A stretch of DNA of 64,000 nt from Flavobacteriales bacterium (GCA_026196775.1 JAPHUD010000003.1:1-64000), one strand, 5' to 3'; shown: positions 50,058-60,032, counted from the stretch's first letter. Notes: a model not told the origin generated them from the sequence alone. Numbers and translations are program-made.

Positions 50058-50693
50058 ATGCAAGTACTTTCTGTAAATATCAGTCAACCTCAAACAATTG
50101 TTGTTAACGGAAAAGAAGAACAAACAGGTTACTTTAAAAAAGCAGTAAATAAGCCCATTTATTTAGGAAAAACCGATGTAGAAAATGATTGTGTTATAGA
50201 TAGAATACATCATGGAGGAGAAGACAAAGCTTGTTATTTGTACGGATACAATCATTATGCTTTTTGGGCAGAACAATATCCTAAGTTGGATATAGACTTT
50301 GGTTTGTTCGGAGAAAACATCACCCTTGAATTTTTAGATGAAGCAGCATTGAAAATTGGAGCAGTTTTTCAAATAGGAGAGGCTGAGATTCAGGTGACAC
50401 AACCTCGTCAACCGTGTTATAAAATGGGGGTGAGGTTTAATAATCAAAAAGTGGTAAAGCAATTTCGATTGGCAGCATTTCCTGGAATTTATGTGCGAGT
50501 TTTAAAAGAAGGAAAAGTAAAAAAAGGAGATGTGCTTACTTTAATTGATAATCCAGAAAATGAACTAAGTGTTTTAGAGGTTTATCGATTAATTTACAGT
50601 AAAAAACCAAGCGAACATAAATTAGCAAAAGCGATGGAAAGTCCTTATTTGGCGGATAGCTTGAAAAAATATATAGTCAATAAATTTAAGTAA
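50058..50693 (+). CDS. MOSC domain protein (YiiM-like)
   Basis: The protein has 211 residues from the ATG at 50058. It matches the YiiM type: GEEDKACYLYGYNHYAFW-like segment (HHGGEDKACYLYGYNHY), LFGENITLEFLDE, VTQPRQPCYKMG with the conserved Cys, and a C-terminal 3-alpha domain (VLEVYRLIYSKKP). YiiM in E. coli handles N-hydroxylated base analogues with molybdenum cofactor. The GTG two codons upstream is less likely as start. Confidence 0.9.
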   Translation: MQVLSVNISQPQTIVVNGKEEQTGYFKKAVNKPIYLGKTDVENDCVIDRIHHGGEDKACYLYGYNHYAFWAEQYPKLDIDFGLFGENITLEFLDEAALKIGAVFQIGEAEIQVTQPRQPCYKMGVRFNNQKVVKQFRLAAFPGIYVRVLKEGKVKKGDVLTLIDNPENELSVLEVYRLIYSKKPSEHKLAKAMESPYLADSLKKYIVNKFK

Positions 50694-50711
50694 TCAACAA
50701 CTTTTTTAACC

Positions 50712-51068
50712 TTGAATATAGAAGAATATAGAGCATATCGCATCGATAAGAAAGGGGTAACAGAAAGCTTCCCTTTCGACCAAAAAACATTGGTTTTTAA
50801 AGTAATGGGAAAAATGTTTGCTTTAGCAGATGTAGATAATTTTGAATCGATTAATTTAAAGTGCGATCCTGAAAGAGCAGTTGAATTAAGAGAACAATAC
50901 ATGGGCGTTTTACCCGGTTACCACATGAATAAACAACATTGGAATACGGTTTTAGTAGATGCTGATGTTAGTGACAGAATGTTGTATCAACTAATTGATG
51001 ATTCTTACGCACTTATCGTAAAATCGTTGACCAAAAAATTACAAAACGAATTATTAAACTTGGAATAG
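50712..51068 (+). CDS. MmcQ/YjbR family protein
   Basis: The protein has 118 residues. It starts from a TTG, because the family start MNIEEYRAY is encoded there and no ATG fits. The core features are GVTESFPFDQKTLVFKVMGKMFAL, NLKCDPERAVELRE and PGYHMNKQHWNTV and the end of the family. YjbR-type proteins have a CyaY-like fold and are thought to bind DNA; a specific function is not known. It lies in a plus-strand row of small housekeeping genes. Confidence 0.88.
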   Translation: MNIEEYRAYRIDKKGVTESFPFDQKTLVFKVMGKMFALADVDNFESINLKCDPERAVELREQYMGVLPGYHMNKQHWNTVLVDADVSDRMLYQLIDDSYALIVKSLTKKLQNELLNLE

Positions 51069-51133
51069 TTAACCTTTAATGGTTTCAATTCGTGGATTAA
51101 TGATAGTTTTGCAGAAAATTACCTTATTGTATT

Positions 51134-51574
51134 ATGTCAGTAATTAGAATTACAAAAGAATTTAAATTTGAAATGGCTCATGCCTTGCTTGGTTATGATG
51201 GACCATGTAAAAATATTCACGGTCATTCATACAAATTAAATGTTACCGTTAAAGGAAAAATAAAAAATGGCACTTCAGATTCTGATGAAGGAATGGTGGT
51301 AGATTTTGGTATTATCAAAAAAATTGTAAATGATTTAATCGTTCATAAATACGATCATGCCTTGGTTTTAAATGAAAAGATGGATATTGATTTTACACAG
51401 TTTGATTTTATGCCCAAGCTAATCATTGTACCTTTTCAGCCAACTTGCGAAAACCTGTTAATACATTATGCGGAGTTAATTAAAGCGCAACTTCCTTCTA
51501 ATATTACCTTACACAGCTTATTTTTAAGAGAAACACCTACCTCTTACGCAGAGTGGTTTGCAGCAGATAATTAA
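51134..51574 (+). CDS. queD: 6-carboxytetrahydropterin synthase-like protein
   Basis: The protein has 146 residues. The zinc ligands His16, His29 and His31 stand in FEMAHAL and IHGHSY, and Cys25 is the catalytic Cys of the QueD/PTPS-III group. GMVVDFGIIKKIV, YDHALVLNE and LRETPTSYAEW complete the family pattern. The enzyme converts dihydroneopterin triphosphate to 6-carboxytetrahydropterin on the queuosine pathway. Length is at the upper family range. Confidence 0.92.
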   Translation: MSVIRITKEFKFEMAHALLGYDGPCKNIHGHSYKLNVTVKGKIKNGTSDSDEGMVVDFGIIKKIVNDLIVHKYDHALVLNEKMDIDFTQFDFMPKLIIVPFQPTCENLLIHYAELIKAQLPSNITLHSLFLRETPTSYAEWFAADN

Positions 51575-51584
51575 CAAAAACATA

Positions 51585-52862
51585 TTAATCAGGCTGTTTT
51601 AAGTTAATTAATCTTTTGTAATAAAATAACAAAGGATAAAGTGAAAGCAAAATAAATCCTGCTCCAATAAAGTAAGTCCAAATAATATTATTTTCTTTAG
51701 AGAAAAAAGCAAGCGAAAAAATACCAATAAAAATAAACCTTAAGAAAATATTGATAGATTGAAAAACGCTGCCTGTTCTGCCAATAATATTATTAGGAAT
51801 ATGATTAAAAAGATAAGTTACTCGCATAATTCTTGAACCTGAATTGGTTAATCCTAGTACAAAGCAACTTATTATCAGTACAATATGATTTTTAGTAAAA
51901 ACTAGCACTATTAAAGTAATTATTGCTAAACTCATCAAAATAATAATAGCTTTAATAGTATTAGTTTTCATAAAAACTCGATGAATTCCTAATCCTGCCG
52001 ACAAAGCTCCTAATGCTTGTAAAACTTCTGCGGAAGCGTAAATAGAAGCATCTTGCTTTAGGTGGTTAGAAATATAGATGGGTAACAGTTGGTGAATGTG
52101 TATAAGTACAATTACAAAAATGGCAAAAGAACCAACCCCAAAATGAAAAATTAAAGGATGCTCTTTAAGGTAAGAAAAACCAGATTTTAATCGGTTGAAA
52201 ATGTTGCCTGAGTTCATGGTTTCTATAAAGTTTTTTTCGTATTTAATAAGCGATATTAATCCTAAAGCCAAAGCATAAGTAACAGCATCAAGTAAGAAAA
52301 TTTCGTGCATTTTCCATGGTTCTATTAATAGGAAATCAAAATTTTCCAAACCAAGTTTTGCAAGAAAATCAGTGTTAATTCCTGTAATTAAAATAGCAGC
52401 CAACGCTCCAGCAATTATACTAGTTGACTGACCTTGAACTTCAATTAAGGAGTTAATTTTTCTATAGTCTTTTTTGTCGCTAATTTCTTGTCCGAAAGCA
52501 TAAAGTGTAGGGTAGTGGATATTATAAACAAACATAGTGTAGCAAAAAACCGCTCCAATGCTAATAGCAGAAAGACCACCGTTATAAAAACCAAAAGCAG
52601 CAATACTACCTATGAATAGCGTGCCGACTATGGAGATGGTTAAAAAAATATTTTTTCTAGAATATTTGTCAATGAGTGTTCCTACATATAAACCCCAAAA
52701 TAAGGAGAGGATGGTTGCTGTTCCATACATAATACCAAAAGAAGAACTTTGTTTAAGTACATCTGCAAAATACCAAGGAATTGCCAACATACTAATGCCC
52801 TGTGCCATGCCAGAGACTGCATTGGCACTAAGTAACAAATAAAGTGCTTTTTTGTTTTTCAT
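51585..52862 (-). CDS. MFS transporter
   Basis: The protein has 425 residues with about twelve membrane spans. The loop between spans 2 and 3 reads GTLIDKYSRKNIFL, the usual MFS motif A variant (G.L.D...R). A similar, weaker motif lies after span 8. The family includes bacteriocin- or macrolide-type exporters; substrate cannot be assigned. It is convergent with queD (10 bases apart). Confidence 0.88.
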   Translation of the reverse strand: MKNKKALYLLLSANAVSGMAQGISMLAIPWYFADVLKQSSSFGIMYGTATILSLFWGLYVGTLIDKYSRKNIFLTISIVGTLFIGSIAAFGFYNGGLSAISIGAVFCYTMFVYNIHYPTLYAFGQEISDKKDYRKINSLIEVQGQSTSIIAGALAAILITGINTDFLAKLGLENFDFLLIEPWKMHEIFLLDAVTYALALGLISLIKYEKNFIETMNSGNIFNRLKSGFSYLKEHPLIFHFGVGSFAIFVIVLIHIHQLLPIYISNHLKQDASIYASAEVLQALGALSAGLGIHRVFMKTNTIKAIIILMSLAIITLIVLVFTKNHIVLIISCFVLGLTNSGSRIMRVTYLFNHIPNNIIGRTGSVFQSINIFLRFIFIGIFSLAFFSKENNIIWTYFIGAGFILLSLYPLLFYYKRLINLKQPD

Positions 52863-52992
52863 TCCTTATTTTCCTGAGAAATAAATAATTTTAAATTGTT
52901 ACAGGTAACCTACGTATAAGTTTTTTCATTCGTTTGTGTAAGTTTGTAAATGAAAAACCTATATCGGTTTGAAATGCAAAAGTACCTCTTTT

Positions 52993-53457
52993 ATGGCTCA
53001 ATATTTTAAAAATATGCAACCCGAAAAAGCTTTAGAAAAAGCCAAGTGGTATTGTTCTTTTCAGGAAAGATGTAAACAACATGTATTGAATAGGTTAATA
53101 GCATGGAAAGTTGAAAAAAAATATGTTGATGACATTATTGACAAACTGACAGAGGATGATTTCCTGAATGAAACACGATTTGCAGAAGCATTTGTAAGAG
53201 GAAAATTTAATATTAAAAATTGGGGAAGGGTAAAAATTACTGCTCAATTATATCAACTTCATATCAATAAAAATGACATAGATGTAGCGTTGGCAGTTAT
53301 TGATGAAGAGGAATATTTTAAGGCCTTAAACCATTTGGCTGAAAAGAAAAAAGAGCAACTGAAAAAAGAACAAGATTCAAATGAACGAAAAGCCAAACTT
53401 TTTCGTTATTTGTCTTCAAAGGGGTACGAGTCAGATTTAATTTATAAGGTTTTGTAA
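52993..53457 (+). CDS. recX: RecX family regulator of RecA
   Basis: The protein has 154 residues from the ATG at 52993; a TTG eight codons upstream is possible. It shows the tandem three-helix RecX repeats: ALEKAKWYCSFQERC, VDDIIDKLTEDDFLNETRFAEAFVRGKF, NWGRVKITAQLYQ and LFRYLSSKGYESDLI. RecX binds the RecA filament and limits its extension. The Bacteroidota form often starts with an extended N-terminus as seen here. Confidence 0.9.
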   Translation: MAQYFKNMQPEKALEKAKWYCSFQERCKQHVLNRLIAWKVEKKYVDDIIDKLTEDDFLNETRFAEAFVRGKFNIKNWGRVKITAQLYQLHINKNDIDVALAVIDEEEYFKALNHLAEKKKEQLKKEQDSNERKAKLFRYLSSKGYESDLIYKVL

Positions 53458-53483
53458 GCGTGTGTAAATTGCTGTTGATTTTG

Positions 53484-53491
53484 TATTTTTG
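53484..53491 (+). promoter_or_regulatory. -7 box before the gene at 53514
   Basis: TATTTTTG fits TAnnTTTG exactly and ends 22 bases before the ATG; no well-spaced TTG is obvious. Confidence 0.5.
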
Positions 53492-53513
53492 TTTCCTAAA
53501 CTAAAAACAATTT

Positions 53514-54035
53514 ATGGAAGAATTTTTAGACATATTAAAATACATTTTACCATCGTTGGTAGTGTTAGCAGCTACTTTGTTGGTAATTAAAAAGTTTATG
53601 GATGCTGAGCAACGTAAACACATGTATGAAATAAGAAGAGAAAACCAAAAGATAACTACACCTTTGCGCTTACAAGCTTATGAAAGAATAGTGTTATTTT
53701 TGGAAAGAATTTCTCCTGAAAATTTAGTTTTAAGAATGCATAAACCAGGTATGAGCGCTAAATTATTGCAAGATAATTTAATTATAACAGTTAAAACAGA
53801 GTTTGAACATAATGTGGCTCAACAAATTTATATTTCATCATCTACTTGGGATGTTATAAAAAAAGTAAAAGAAGATATTATTAGAGCTATCAACATTGCA
53901 GGATCTCAATTGCCAAGCGATGCAACAGGTGTAGAGTTTGGACAAAAACTTTTTGAGGTGATGTCGAAATTAGAAAAATCGCCAACCCACGTGGCAATAG
54001 GAATTTTAAAAAATGAAATAAGACAGTTATTTTAA
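53514..54035 (+). CDS. conserved Bacteroidota membrane-anchored protein (DUF7935-like)
   Basis: The protein has 173 residues with one N-terminal span (about 10-27), then a soluble helical domain with RLQAYERIVLFLERISPENL and EFEHNVAQQIYIS. This is a widely conserved Bacteroidota family of unknown function. Its stop codon overlaps the stop of the convergent methyltransferase gene within a TTAA sequence. Confidence 0.8.
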   Translation: MEEFLDILKYILPSLVVLAATLLVIKKFMDAEQRKHMYEIRRENQKITTPLRLQAYERIVLFLERISPENLVLRMHKPGMSAKLLQDNLIITVKTEFEHNVAQQIYISSSTWDVIKKVKEDIIRAINIAGSQLPSDATGVEFGQKLFEVMSKLEKSPTHVAIGILKNEIRQLF

Positions 54036-54739
54036 CTTTTAATTAGTCTTACTAAATAACCATAGTGTTCATCTTCAAAAATTAACTCACAATTTAAGCT
54101 AGCTTTTGCAGCATGTTCTTTTAGCTTTTCAAAATCCACAAATAACCACGAGAATTCTGGTGACAAGTTATTTTTGTATTTCATTTGGTAAGTAACTTCA
54201 CCGTAATATTCTCCATATAAATTCAACCAAATAGAACCATCTTTTTCTGTATACATGTACTTGATGTCTGATGAGTCTAATAAAACCTGTCCTCCATCAT
54301 TAAGTAAACTAGCAGCATGGTTAAGAAAATGAGTCAGCTTATTTAATTTTTGAGCAATGCCAACACCATTCATCAATAATAAAATAGTATCAAATTGTTG
54401 ATGGTTAAACTCCATAAAATCTGTTTGCAAAGCATTTAAGCCACGTTCTTTCATTACTTCAACAGCTCCTTTAGAAATATCAATAGACAATACATCTAAG
54501 CCTCTATCTTTTAAGATTAAACTATGTGTGCCACTTCCTGCTCCAACATCTAATACTTTTCCATAACAAAGTGCTAAAGCTTTTTGTTCTAATTTGGGTA
54601 ATTGGTTAGCTTTACGAAACAAATAATCTAAAGGGAGTTCATCATCTTCGGCAATAGAAGAAATTACTGTAATGTTTTCTTTGTTCTTACCTTTGAGGTA
54701 ATCTTTTAAAGCAGTTCCTAAAATATCGTTGTTGGACAT
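54032..54739 (-). CDS. class I SAM-dependent methyltransferase
   Basis: The protein has 235 residues. The SAM-binding motif I is VLDVGAGSGTHSL (about residues 65-77), with Asp in VLSIDISKGAV as motif II and FDTILLLMNGVG as motif IV. The N-terminal about 45 residues and the C-terminal strands form the variable substrate part. It lies six bases after the DUF58 gene, so it may be the last gene of the long operon. Substrate is unknown. Confidence 0.88.
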   Translation of the reverse strand: MSNNDILGTALKDYLKGKNKENITVISSIAEDDELPLDYLFRKANQLPKLEQKALALCYGKVLDVGAGSGTHSLILKDRGLDVLSIDISKGAVEVMKERGLNALQTDFMEFNHQQFDTILLLMNGVGIAQKLNKLTHFLNHAASLLNDGGQVLLDSSDIKYMYTEKDGSIWLNLYGEYYGEVTYQMKYKNNLSPEFSWLFVDFEKLKEHAAKASLNCELIFEDEHYGYLVRLIKS

Positions 54740-54744
54740 ATTAA

Positions 54745-56076
54745 TTAGATGAGATGTCTTGATTTTATTTCTAAATATTTATTAATAGAATTGATGGTTA
54801 AATTTTCGGGAGCGGTATATATAGTTTGAATTCCATGCTGATTTAGTTTTTTCAATATGAGTTTTTTCTCAAAAATAAATTTCTCGGCAATGGTTTGTCT
54901 GTAAACATCAGTAGTGTTGTAAGTCTCTTTTTTAGTGATAGTGGTAAGTTCAGTGTTTTCAAAGAAAATACAAATTAAAAGATGATTTTTAGCAATACCT
55001 TTTAAGTAAATAAGTTGTCTATCCAAACTATCGAGTGTTTCAAAATTGGTAAACAGCAGCATTAAACTTCGTTGCGGAACTTTATATTTTATAGTGCTGT
55101 AGAGCATTTCATAATTACTTTCGGCAAAACCTGTTTTTTGTTTATAAAGCAATTCCATAATTCGTTGCATTTGCAAGCCAGAATTATCTGTTTTAAGTAC
55201 GTTTTTAATTTTATTATTAAAAGTAATAATACCCGGTTTATCGTATTTTTTAGCAATTATATTAGATAAAACTAATGAAGAATTGATAGCATAATCTAAC
55301 AAAGTAAGCCCGTTAAACGGCATTTTCATACTTCGTCCCATATCAATTATGCAATATACATTTTGCGATTTTTCTTCTTGATATTGGTTAATCATTAATT
55401 TTCCTTTTCTAGCAGTAGCTTGCCAGTTGATGGTTTTAAAATCATCACCTGCAGTATATTCATTAATTTTTTCAAACTCGGTATTTCTGCCAATTTTTCT
55501 AATTTTTTTAATACCTGTTTGAGTAAGGTGATTAGAAAAAGCAATAAGTTCATACTTTTTCATTTGCAAAAAAGAAGGATAAACGGCTACATCTTTTTCT
55601 TCTGAAAAAACAAATTTTCTCTCCACAAAACCTATGTTGGCAGCCGCATAAACATTAAGTTTCCCGAAGTTATATTCACCACGTTGGGTTGGTGTAACGG
55701 TATAGTTGATTAGTTTCTTTTTGCCCTTTGGTAAACTAAGGTTAAATTCTAAATTTCGTTCTTGAAATTGGATAGGAACTTCATCAATTATACTTAAGTG
55801 AGCATCAAATGGATAATTATTTTCTACAATTAATTGAATTTTATTGGCATCTCCGTTAGAAAGTCTGTCGCTAACTAATCTGCTGGCAACAATTCCATTA
55901 GCTTGTTTGTATAGTAGTAGAATATCAATAACCAATAAAACTAAAATGGCTATAAAAGCGAAAATACCAATAGAAAAAAAGATGCTGAAAATAAATCCTA
56001 CACAAAAAACCACTACTAAAGCTGAAAGGCAATAGAAGAGCACAGGTTTTAGGTATAACGATTTTAAAAACTGCAT
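54745..56076 (-). CDS. DUF58 domain protein (von Willebrand-like, MoxR partner)
   Basis: The protein has 443 residues: two N-terminal spans (about 12-50), a beta-sandwich region and the DUF58 domain (GRNTEFEKINEYTAGDDFKT, NWQATARKGKLMINQYQEE) followed by a vWA-like part with a degenerate MIDAS (IIDMGRSM). DUF58 proteins work with MoxR AAA+ ATPases. The gene follows moxR by five bases. Confidence 0.92.
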   Translation of the reverse strand: MQFLKSLYLKPVLFYCLSALVVVFCVGFIFSIFFSIGIFAFIAILVLLVIDILLLYKQANGIVASRLVSDRLSNGDANKIQLIVENNYPFDAHLSIIDEVPIQFQERNLEFNLSLPKGKKKLINYTVTPTQRGEYNFGKLNVYAAANIGFVERKFVFSEEKDVAVYPSFLQMKKYELIAFSNHLTQTGIKKIRKIGRNTEFEKINEYTAGDDFKTINWQATARKGKLMINQYQEEKSQNVYCIIDMGRSMKMPFNGLTLLDYAINSSLVLSNIIAKKYDKPGIITFNNKIKNVLKTDNSGLQMQRIMELLYKQKTGFAESNYEMLYSTIKYKVPQRSLMLLFTNFETLDSLDRQLIYLKGIAKNHLLICIFFENTELTTITKKETYNTTDVYRQTIAEKFIFEKKLILKKLNQHGIQTIYTAPENLTINSINKYLEIKSRHLI

Positions 56077-56081
56077 TACAA

Positions 56082-57092
56082 TTATCTTGGAATTTCTATT
56101 TTTTCAATTAATCTATCAATAATTTCGTGAGGCAAAGCACCTTCCATTTCTTTTTCTGGAGTTAGAATTATTCGATGTTTTAATACATGTGGAGCAATAA
56201 ATTTCACATCATCAGGTGTGATAAAATCTTTACCATTCATTGCTGCGTGAGCCATCGCACTTTTTAAAATGGCTAAAGAAGCTCTTGGTGAAGCTCCTAC
56301 AAAAATAGCAGCATCGCTTCTTGTGGCTCCAACAATTTTAGCGATGTAGGCAATAATGTTTTCATCAGCATGCACTTGATTTACTTTTTCCCTGAACTCA
56401 GTAATTTGGTTGGAAGTAAGCATTTTATCTACAGCAGAAATATCAATTTTGTTTTTTTGCTGATGGAAGTTGAGCAATAATTGTTTCTCGGCATCCTCAC
56501 TAGGGTAGCCTACTTCAATTTTAAATAAAAAACGATCTAATTGAGCCTCAGGAAGACGATAAGTTCCTTCTTGTTCAAGCGGATTTTGTGTGGCAATTAC
56601 TAAAAAAGGTTCAGTCATTTTATAGGTGGTTCCATCACTGGTTATTTGGTGTTCTTCCATTACTTCAAACAAAGCTGCCTGCGTTTTTGCTGGTGAACGA
56701 TTAATCTCATCAATTAAAATAATGTTGGAGAATAAAGGACCTTTTCTAAATTCAAAATCAACCGTTTTTGGATTAAAAACAGCAGTACCTATAATGTCTG
56801 AAGGCATTAAATCGGGTGTAAACTGTATTCTGGAAAAATCTACAGAAATGCTATGCGCTATTAGTTTGGCGGTAAGTGTTTTGGCAACCCCTGGTACACC
56901 TTCGATTAACACATGCCCATCAGAAAGAATAGCAATCAGTAATAAATCTATCATTTGTTCCTGACCGATAATTATACTGTTTAGCTTAGTTTTTATTTGC
57001 TGTGTTGCTTGTTGAATTTCAGATAAATCTATTCTTGTTTTAAAAGAAGAGTCGTTGTTGTTAGCCGATTCGTTTGGTAAATTTTCTTCCAT
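56082..57092 (-). CDS. MoxR-family AAA+ ATPase
   Basis: The protein has 336 residues. Walker A is GVPGVAKT, Walker B is ILIDEINR, sensor 1 is VIATQNPLEQEGTY and the Arg finger region is PEAQLDRFLFK. The C-terminal lid (ASPRASLAILKSAMAHAAM) is typical of MoxR. MoxR ATPases act as chaperones that assemble or activate partner complexes together with DUF58/vWA proteins. The partner genes stand on both sides. Confidence 0.95.
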   Translation of the reverse strand: MEENLPNESANNNDSSFKTRIDLSEIQQATQQIKTKLNSIIIGQEQMIDLLLIAILSDGHVLIEGVPGVAKTLTAKLIAHSISVDFSRIQFTPDLMPSDIIGTAVFNPKTVDFEFRKGPLFSNIILIDEINRSPAKTQAALFEVMEEHQITSDGTTYKMTEPFLVIATQNPLEQEGTYRLPEAQLDRFLFKIEVGYPSEDAEKQLLLNFHQQKNKIDISAVDKMLTSNQITEFREKVNQVHADENIIAYIAKIVGATRSDAAIFVGASPRASLAILKSAMAHAAMNGKDFITPDDVKFIAPHVLKHRIILTPEKEMEGALPHEIIDRLIEKIEIPR

Positions 57093-57094
57093 GA

Positions 57095-58309
57095 TTATCG
57101 TATTTTGTTTTTATGAAAAGTGTTAATTAATTGGTTTAAATGTAATAATTCTGTTTCAGAAAGCGATTTTTTAGTTAAAATAGTATTGAATTCGTTGATA
57201 AGTTGTTCGGCAAACTTCATTTCTACACCAGACTTTCTTGCCAGTTGTTTCTTAAAATCATTATCTAATTGCTGAGTATTGAGTAAGTAATTAGTTCTCA
57301 CATTTTCAAGAAAATAAATGATTTTTTTATTAGCTAAATCTAAATGATTTTTTTGATGGTAATACATCTGCGAAACAACTTCAACAAAATCTGTAGTGGC
57401 ATTGCTTAAAGGTTCAATAACAGGAATAATGCGTTGTCTTCTTTTAATATTAAAAACAATGTAAATCAATAAGCTAAAGATGGCTAAAAAGTAAGCAAAT
57501 TTTAAAGCAGGGTTAGATAAAATAAACCGAAGTGGAGAAGTAATGATAGGTTTTCCAATTTTGTAGTAATCATCCCAAATGAGGGTATTTTTATCCAAAT
57601 AACTTAAGGCATTAAAAGCGTAAGAATAATTTAAACTATCAGTTAAAAAATAATTGGTAAAAGCAGCAGGGAGGGTGTTGATATAAATTTTCCCTTTACC
57701 ATGTTTTATTGCTATAAAGTTGACTTCTTGTTGATAATCAACATTTCCTAAGTTATAAATTTCGGAATGCCCTAACACTGTTGTATTGGCAGTATCAAAA
57801 TTAGTAAGGTAAAAATGGAAAATGTTTTTATGAAAAATATAGGGAGAATCTTGTCGGATATTTTTGTTTTCAAAATTGATATGAATAGGAGAATTATTTT
57901 TTTCATTGTAATAGAAATTATAATTTCCATCAGTAACAATATTAAATGTGTCGGCAAAATGCCCATAAAATTCCCGTGCAGCTATAAAAGCAGTATTTCC
58001 TTTGTAAATGGCATTTAAAAGTTTTTCGGTTTCAGCTTTATCAGGGCTAAATTCATTATTAATAAACAAGTAGTTAAAGTTATTTAAAGAATCTAATGCG
58101 GTATAAATGGGTTCGTTTACGTGTAGTATTTTTTGATTTGGAAAAAGTTCAGGAAGCAATTCGTGTAAAACAAAACATCCGTAAGGAACTTTATCTTTTT
58201 TAGTATAATTTTCAGCCCAGTTAATAGGTTTGGGAGCATTGTATTGAAAATATACAGCCAAAATAAATAAGACTATTAAAACTAGATAATATTTAATGTA
58301 TTTTTTCAA
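57095..58309 (-). CDS. DUF4350 domain membrane protein
   Basis: The protein has 404 residues. An N-terminal span (about 5-22) is followed by a GATase-like periplasmic domain (YGCFVLHELLPELFPNQ) as in DUF4350, a second span (about 270-290) and a cytoplasmic helical tail. It is a standard member of the MoxR/DUF58/DUF4129 cluster. Two bases separate it from moxR. Function is unknown. Confidence 0.85.
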   Translation of the reverse strand: MKKYIKYYLVLIVLFILAVYFQYNAPKPINWAENYTKKDKVPYGCFVLHELLPELFPNQKILHVNEPIYTALDSLNNFNYLFINNEFSPDKAETEKLLNAIYKGNTAFIAAREFYGHFADTFNIVTDGNYNFYYNEKNNSPIHINFENKNIRQDSPYIFHKNIFHFYLTNFDTANTTVLGHSEIYNLGNVDYQQEVNFIAIKHGKGKIYINTLPAAFTNYFLTDSLNYSYAFNALSYLDKNTLIWDDYYKIGKPIITSPLRFILSNPALKFAYFLAIFSLLIYIVFNIKRRQRIIPVIEPLSNATTDFVEVVSQMYYHQKNHLDLANKKIIYFLENVRTNYLLNTQQLDNDFKKQLARKSGVEMKFAEQLINEFNTILTKKSLSETELLHLNQLINTFHKNKIR

Positions 58310-58315
58310 GTAAGT

Positions 58316-59047
58316 TTAATGGTTGGTTATTTTATTATGCATATCATTAAAAATAAGCATGGTTTCATCAAAATGATTTTCGTTAATGGTAAATTCTCCA
58401 TACCAAACATGCTCAAAAACCACAGTAGTCTTTTTGAATGGTGTTTGCAACGGAGATTGTTTTAATTCGGAAATATAATCTAAATTAGTTTTGTCAGCTT
58501 TCCAGGTAATTAAATCTTCATCCGTAAGGGTTTTTAATAGTTTTAAATAAGACAAGCGGATAGCATTTTTATAATCTTTTTGAGTAATAGCATCATTAAT
58601 AAGTTGGTTAAAATCCATTTCATGAATATTTTCATCTTTATGAATAAAATCAACTTTATTGGTTGCAGATTTACCTCTAAAAACGCTTTTTATTTCATGT
58701 CTGAACAGTCGGTAGATAATTAAAATAAGAGCAGCAGCAACAATTGTCCATATTAAAATATCCCAAAAAATGGGAGGAAGATTATTGCTTACATATTTAT
58801 TAAAAAGTTTGTTTAACCAACGTTTAAAAGCTTCCCAAGGAGACTCTGCTGGTGGTGGAATACGGTCGTATAAAAATTCTTTATCGTTTGTGTATTTCTC
58901 AATAGATTCGTCAGCTACTTTTTTTACATCAATGGTACTTGAAGAGTCAATTTTTACTTTTAGTGTATCATTACTGAAAACACTTAGCTTCAGACTAAGC
59001 AGACATAGCAATATAAGGTAACGCAGTAATAATTGAACATTAAGCAT
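58316..59047 (-). CDS. DUF4129 domain membrane protein
   Basis: The protein has 243 residues: signal peptide or first span (1-24), a periplasmic segment with YDRIPPPAESPWEAFKRWL, a span (about 95-115), and a cytoplasmic DUF4129 domain (KNAIRLSYLKLLKTLTDEDLITWKADKTN, FEHVWYGEF). This family always sits by DUF4350/MoxR genes in Bacteroidota. It overlaps none but is six bases from the next gene. Confidence 0.88.
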   Translation of the reverse strand: MLNVQLLLRYLILLCLLSLKLSVFSNDTLKVKIDSSSTIDVKKVADESIEKYTNDKEFLYDRIPPPAESPWEAFKRWLNKLFNKYVSNNLPPIFWDILIWTIVAAALILIIYRLFRHEIKSVFRGKSATNKVDFIHKDENIHEMDFNQLINDAITQKDYKNAIRLSYLKLLKTLTDEDLITWKADKTNLDYISELKQSPLQTPFKKTTVVFEHVWYGEFTINENHFDETMLIFNDMHNKITNH

Positions 59048-59064
59048 AAATTAGAGTAGCTTGT

Positions 59065-60021
59065 TTAAATGGTTATATCTTCGTTGTCTTCTGAAGTATT
59101 ACCAATAGCGTCAATTTTTTTCATCAGACCTCCTCCAAAAACTTTTTCATTACAGCTAAAATATTGGAAGACAACGATAACTAAAAATACCACATTGGTT
59201 AGATTGGTCCCTATGGTGGCTATAACATTAAAGCTAGTAAGTAAAACAGAGCTAGTTTCTACAGCCGCATTTTGTATGCTATTTAGTTGAATCATCACGG
59301 TATAAATAAACTGAGGCAAACTAAAAACAAATCCAATAGCACCAACAATTAATTGAGATATAAAAATTAATATCCAAGTATTTCCGAAGTTGTTTTTAGC
59401 TAATAGATAAGCTTTGTTTAGAGCAGCAAAATTTCCAATACGCTCTTTAATTCTAATTGGATAAACAGCAGTTATAACAAATAGAAGAGGAGGGCCAACT
59501 ACCATTAAAGCTATAAAAAGAGCAAACATAATTAAGCCCATCAAAATTCCACCCATCATGGCAAAAAGTCCTATAATGATACCTAAAGCAATTAGAAGTA
59601 GAATAAATATTCCTACTAAAAAAAAGAAAGTAGAAATTAGCATTCCCAGATCTTTTAGGAAAGCATTCCAAACATCATTAACAGTAAATTTTGCACCATT
59701 ATGTTTATCGTACAGAAAAATATATTCGTAAGTAATGCCAAGCACAACAAGGCTAGAGACTATAGAAATAATGATAACTAAAAAATATATAGGAGAGAAA
59801 AATTGTAAACTTTCAAAGTCATCAGGGTTGAAGGTTTGAAAATTAAATATGTTTTGTACATAGATACTCATTAAAATTGCATTAAGCAATAATAATGGTC
59901 CTGCTAAAAACAGTAGTGAAGAGAAAAAAAGTTTAAAATTTTCTTTAACAAAAGTAAATGAAACAGTTAGCGTACTACTAAAGTCTCTTTCTTTTTCGAA
60001 ATCTATTCTTTCTTGATTCAT
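59065..60021 (-). CDS. polytopic membrane protein of MoxR cluster
   Basis: The protein has 318 residues with about six membrane spans (near 30-50, 70-95, 125-150, 160-190, 215-240, 265-285). The N-terminal part (FSSTLTVSFTFVKENFKLFF) resembles glycerophosphodiester-phosphodiesterase membrane domains (YciC/GdpP-type). It is a constant member of this cluster. Function is unknown. Confidence 0.82.
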   Translation of the reverse strand: MNQERIDFEKERDFSSTLTVSFTFVKENFKLFFSSLLFLAGPLLLLNAILMSIYVQNIFNFQTFNPDDFESLQFFSPIYFLVIIISIVSSLVVLGITYEYIFLYDKHNGAKFTVNDVWNAFLKDLGMLISTFFFLVGIFILLLIALGIIIGLFAMMGGILMGLIMFALFIALMVVGPPLLFVITAVYPIRIKERIGNFAALNKAYLLAKNNFGNTWILIFISQLIVGAIGFVFSLPQFIYTVMIQLNSIQNAAVETSSVLLTSFNVIATIGTNLTNVVFLVIVVFQYFSCNEKVFGGGLMKKIDAIGNTSEDNEDITI

Positions 60022-60032
60022 AGTTGAAATAT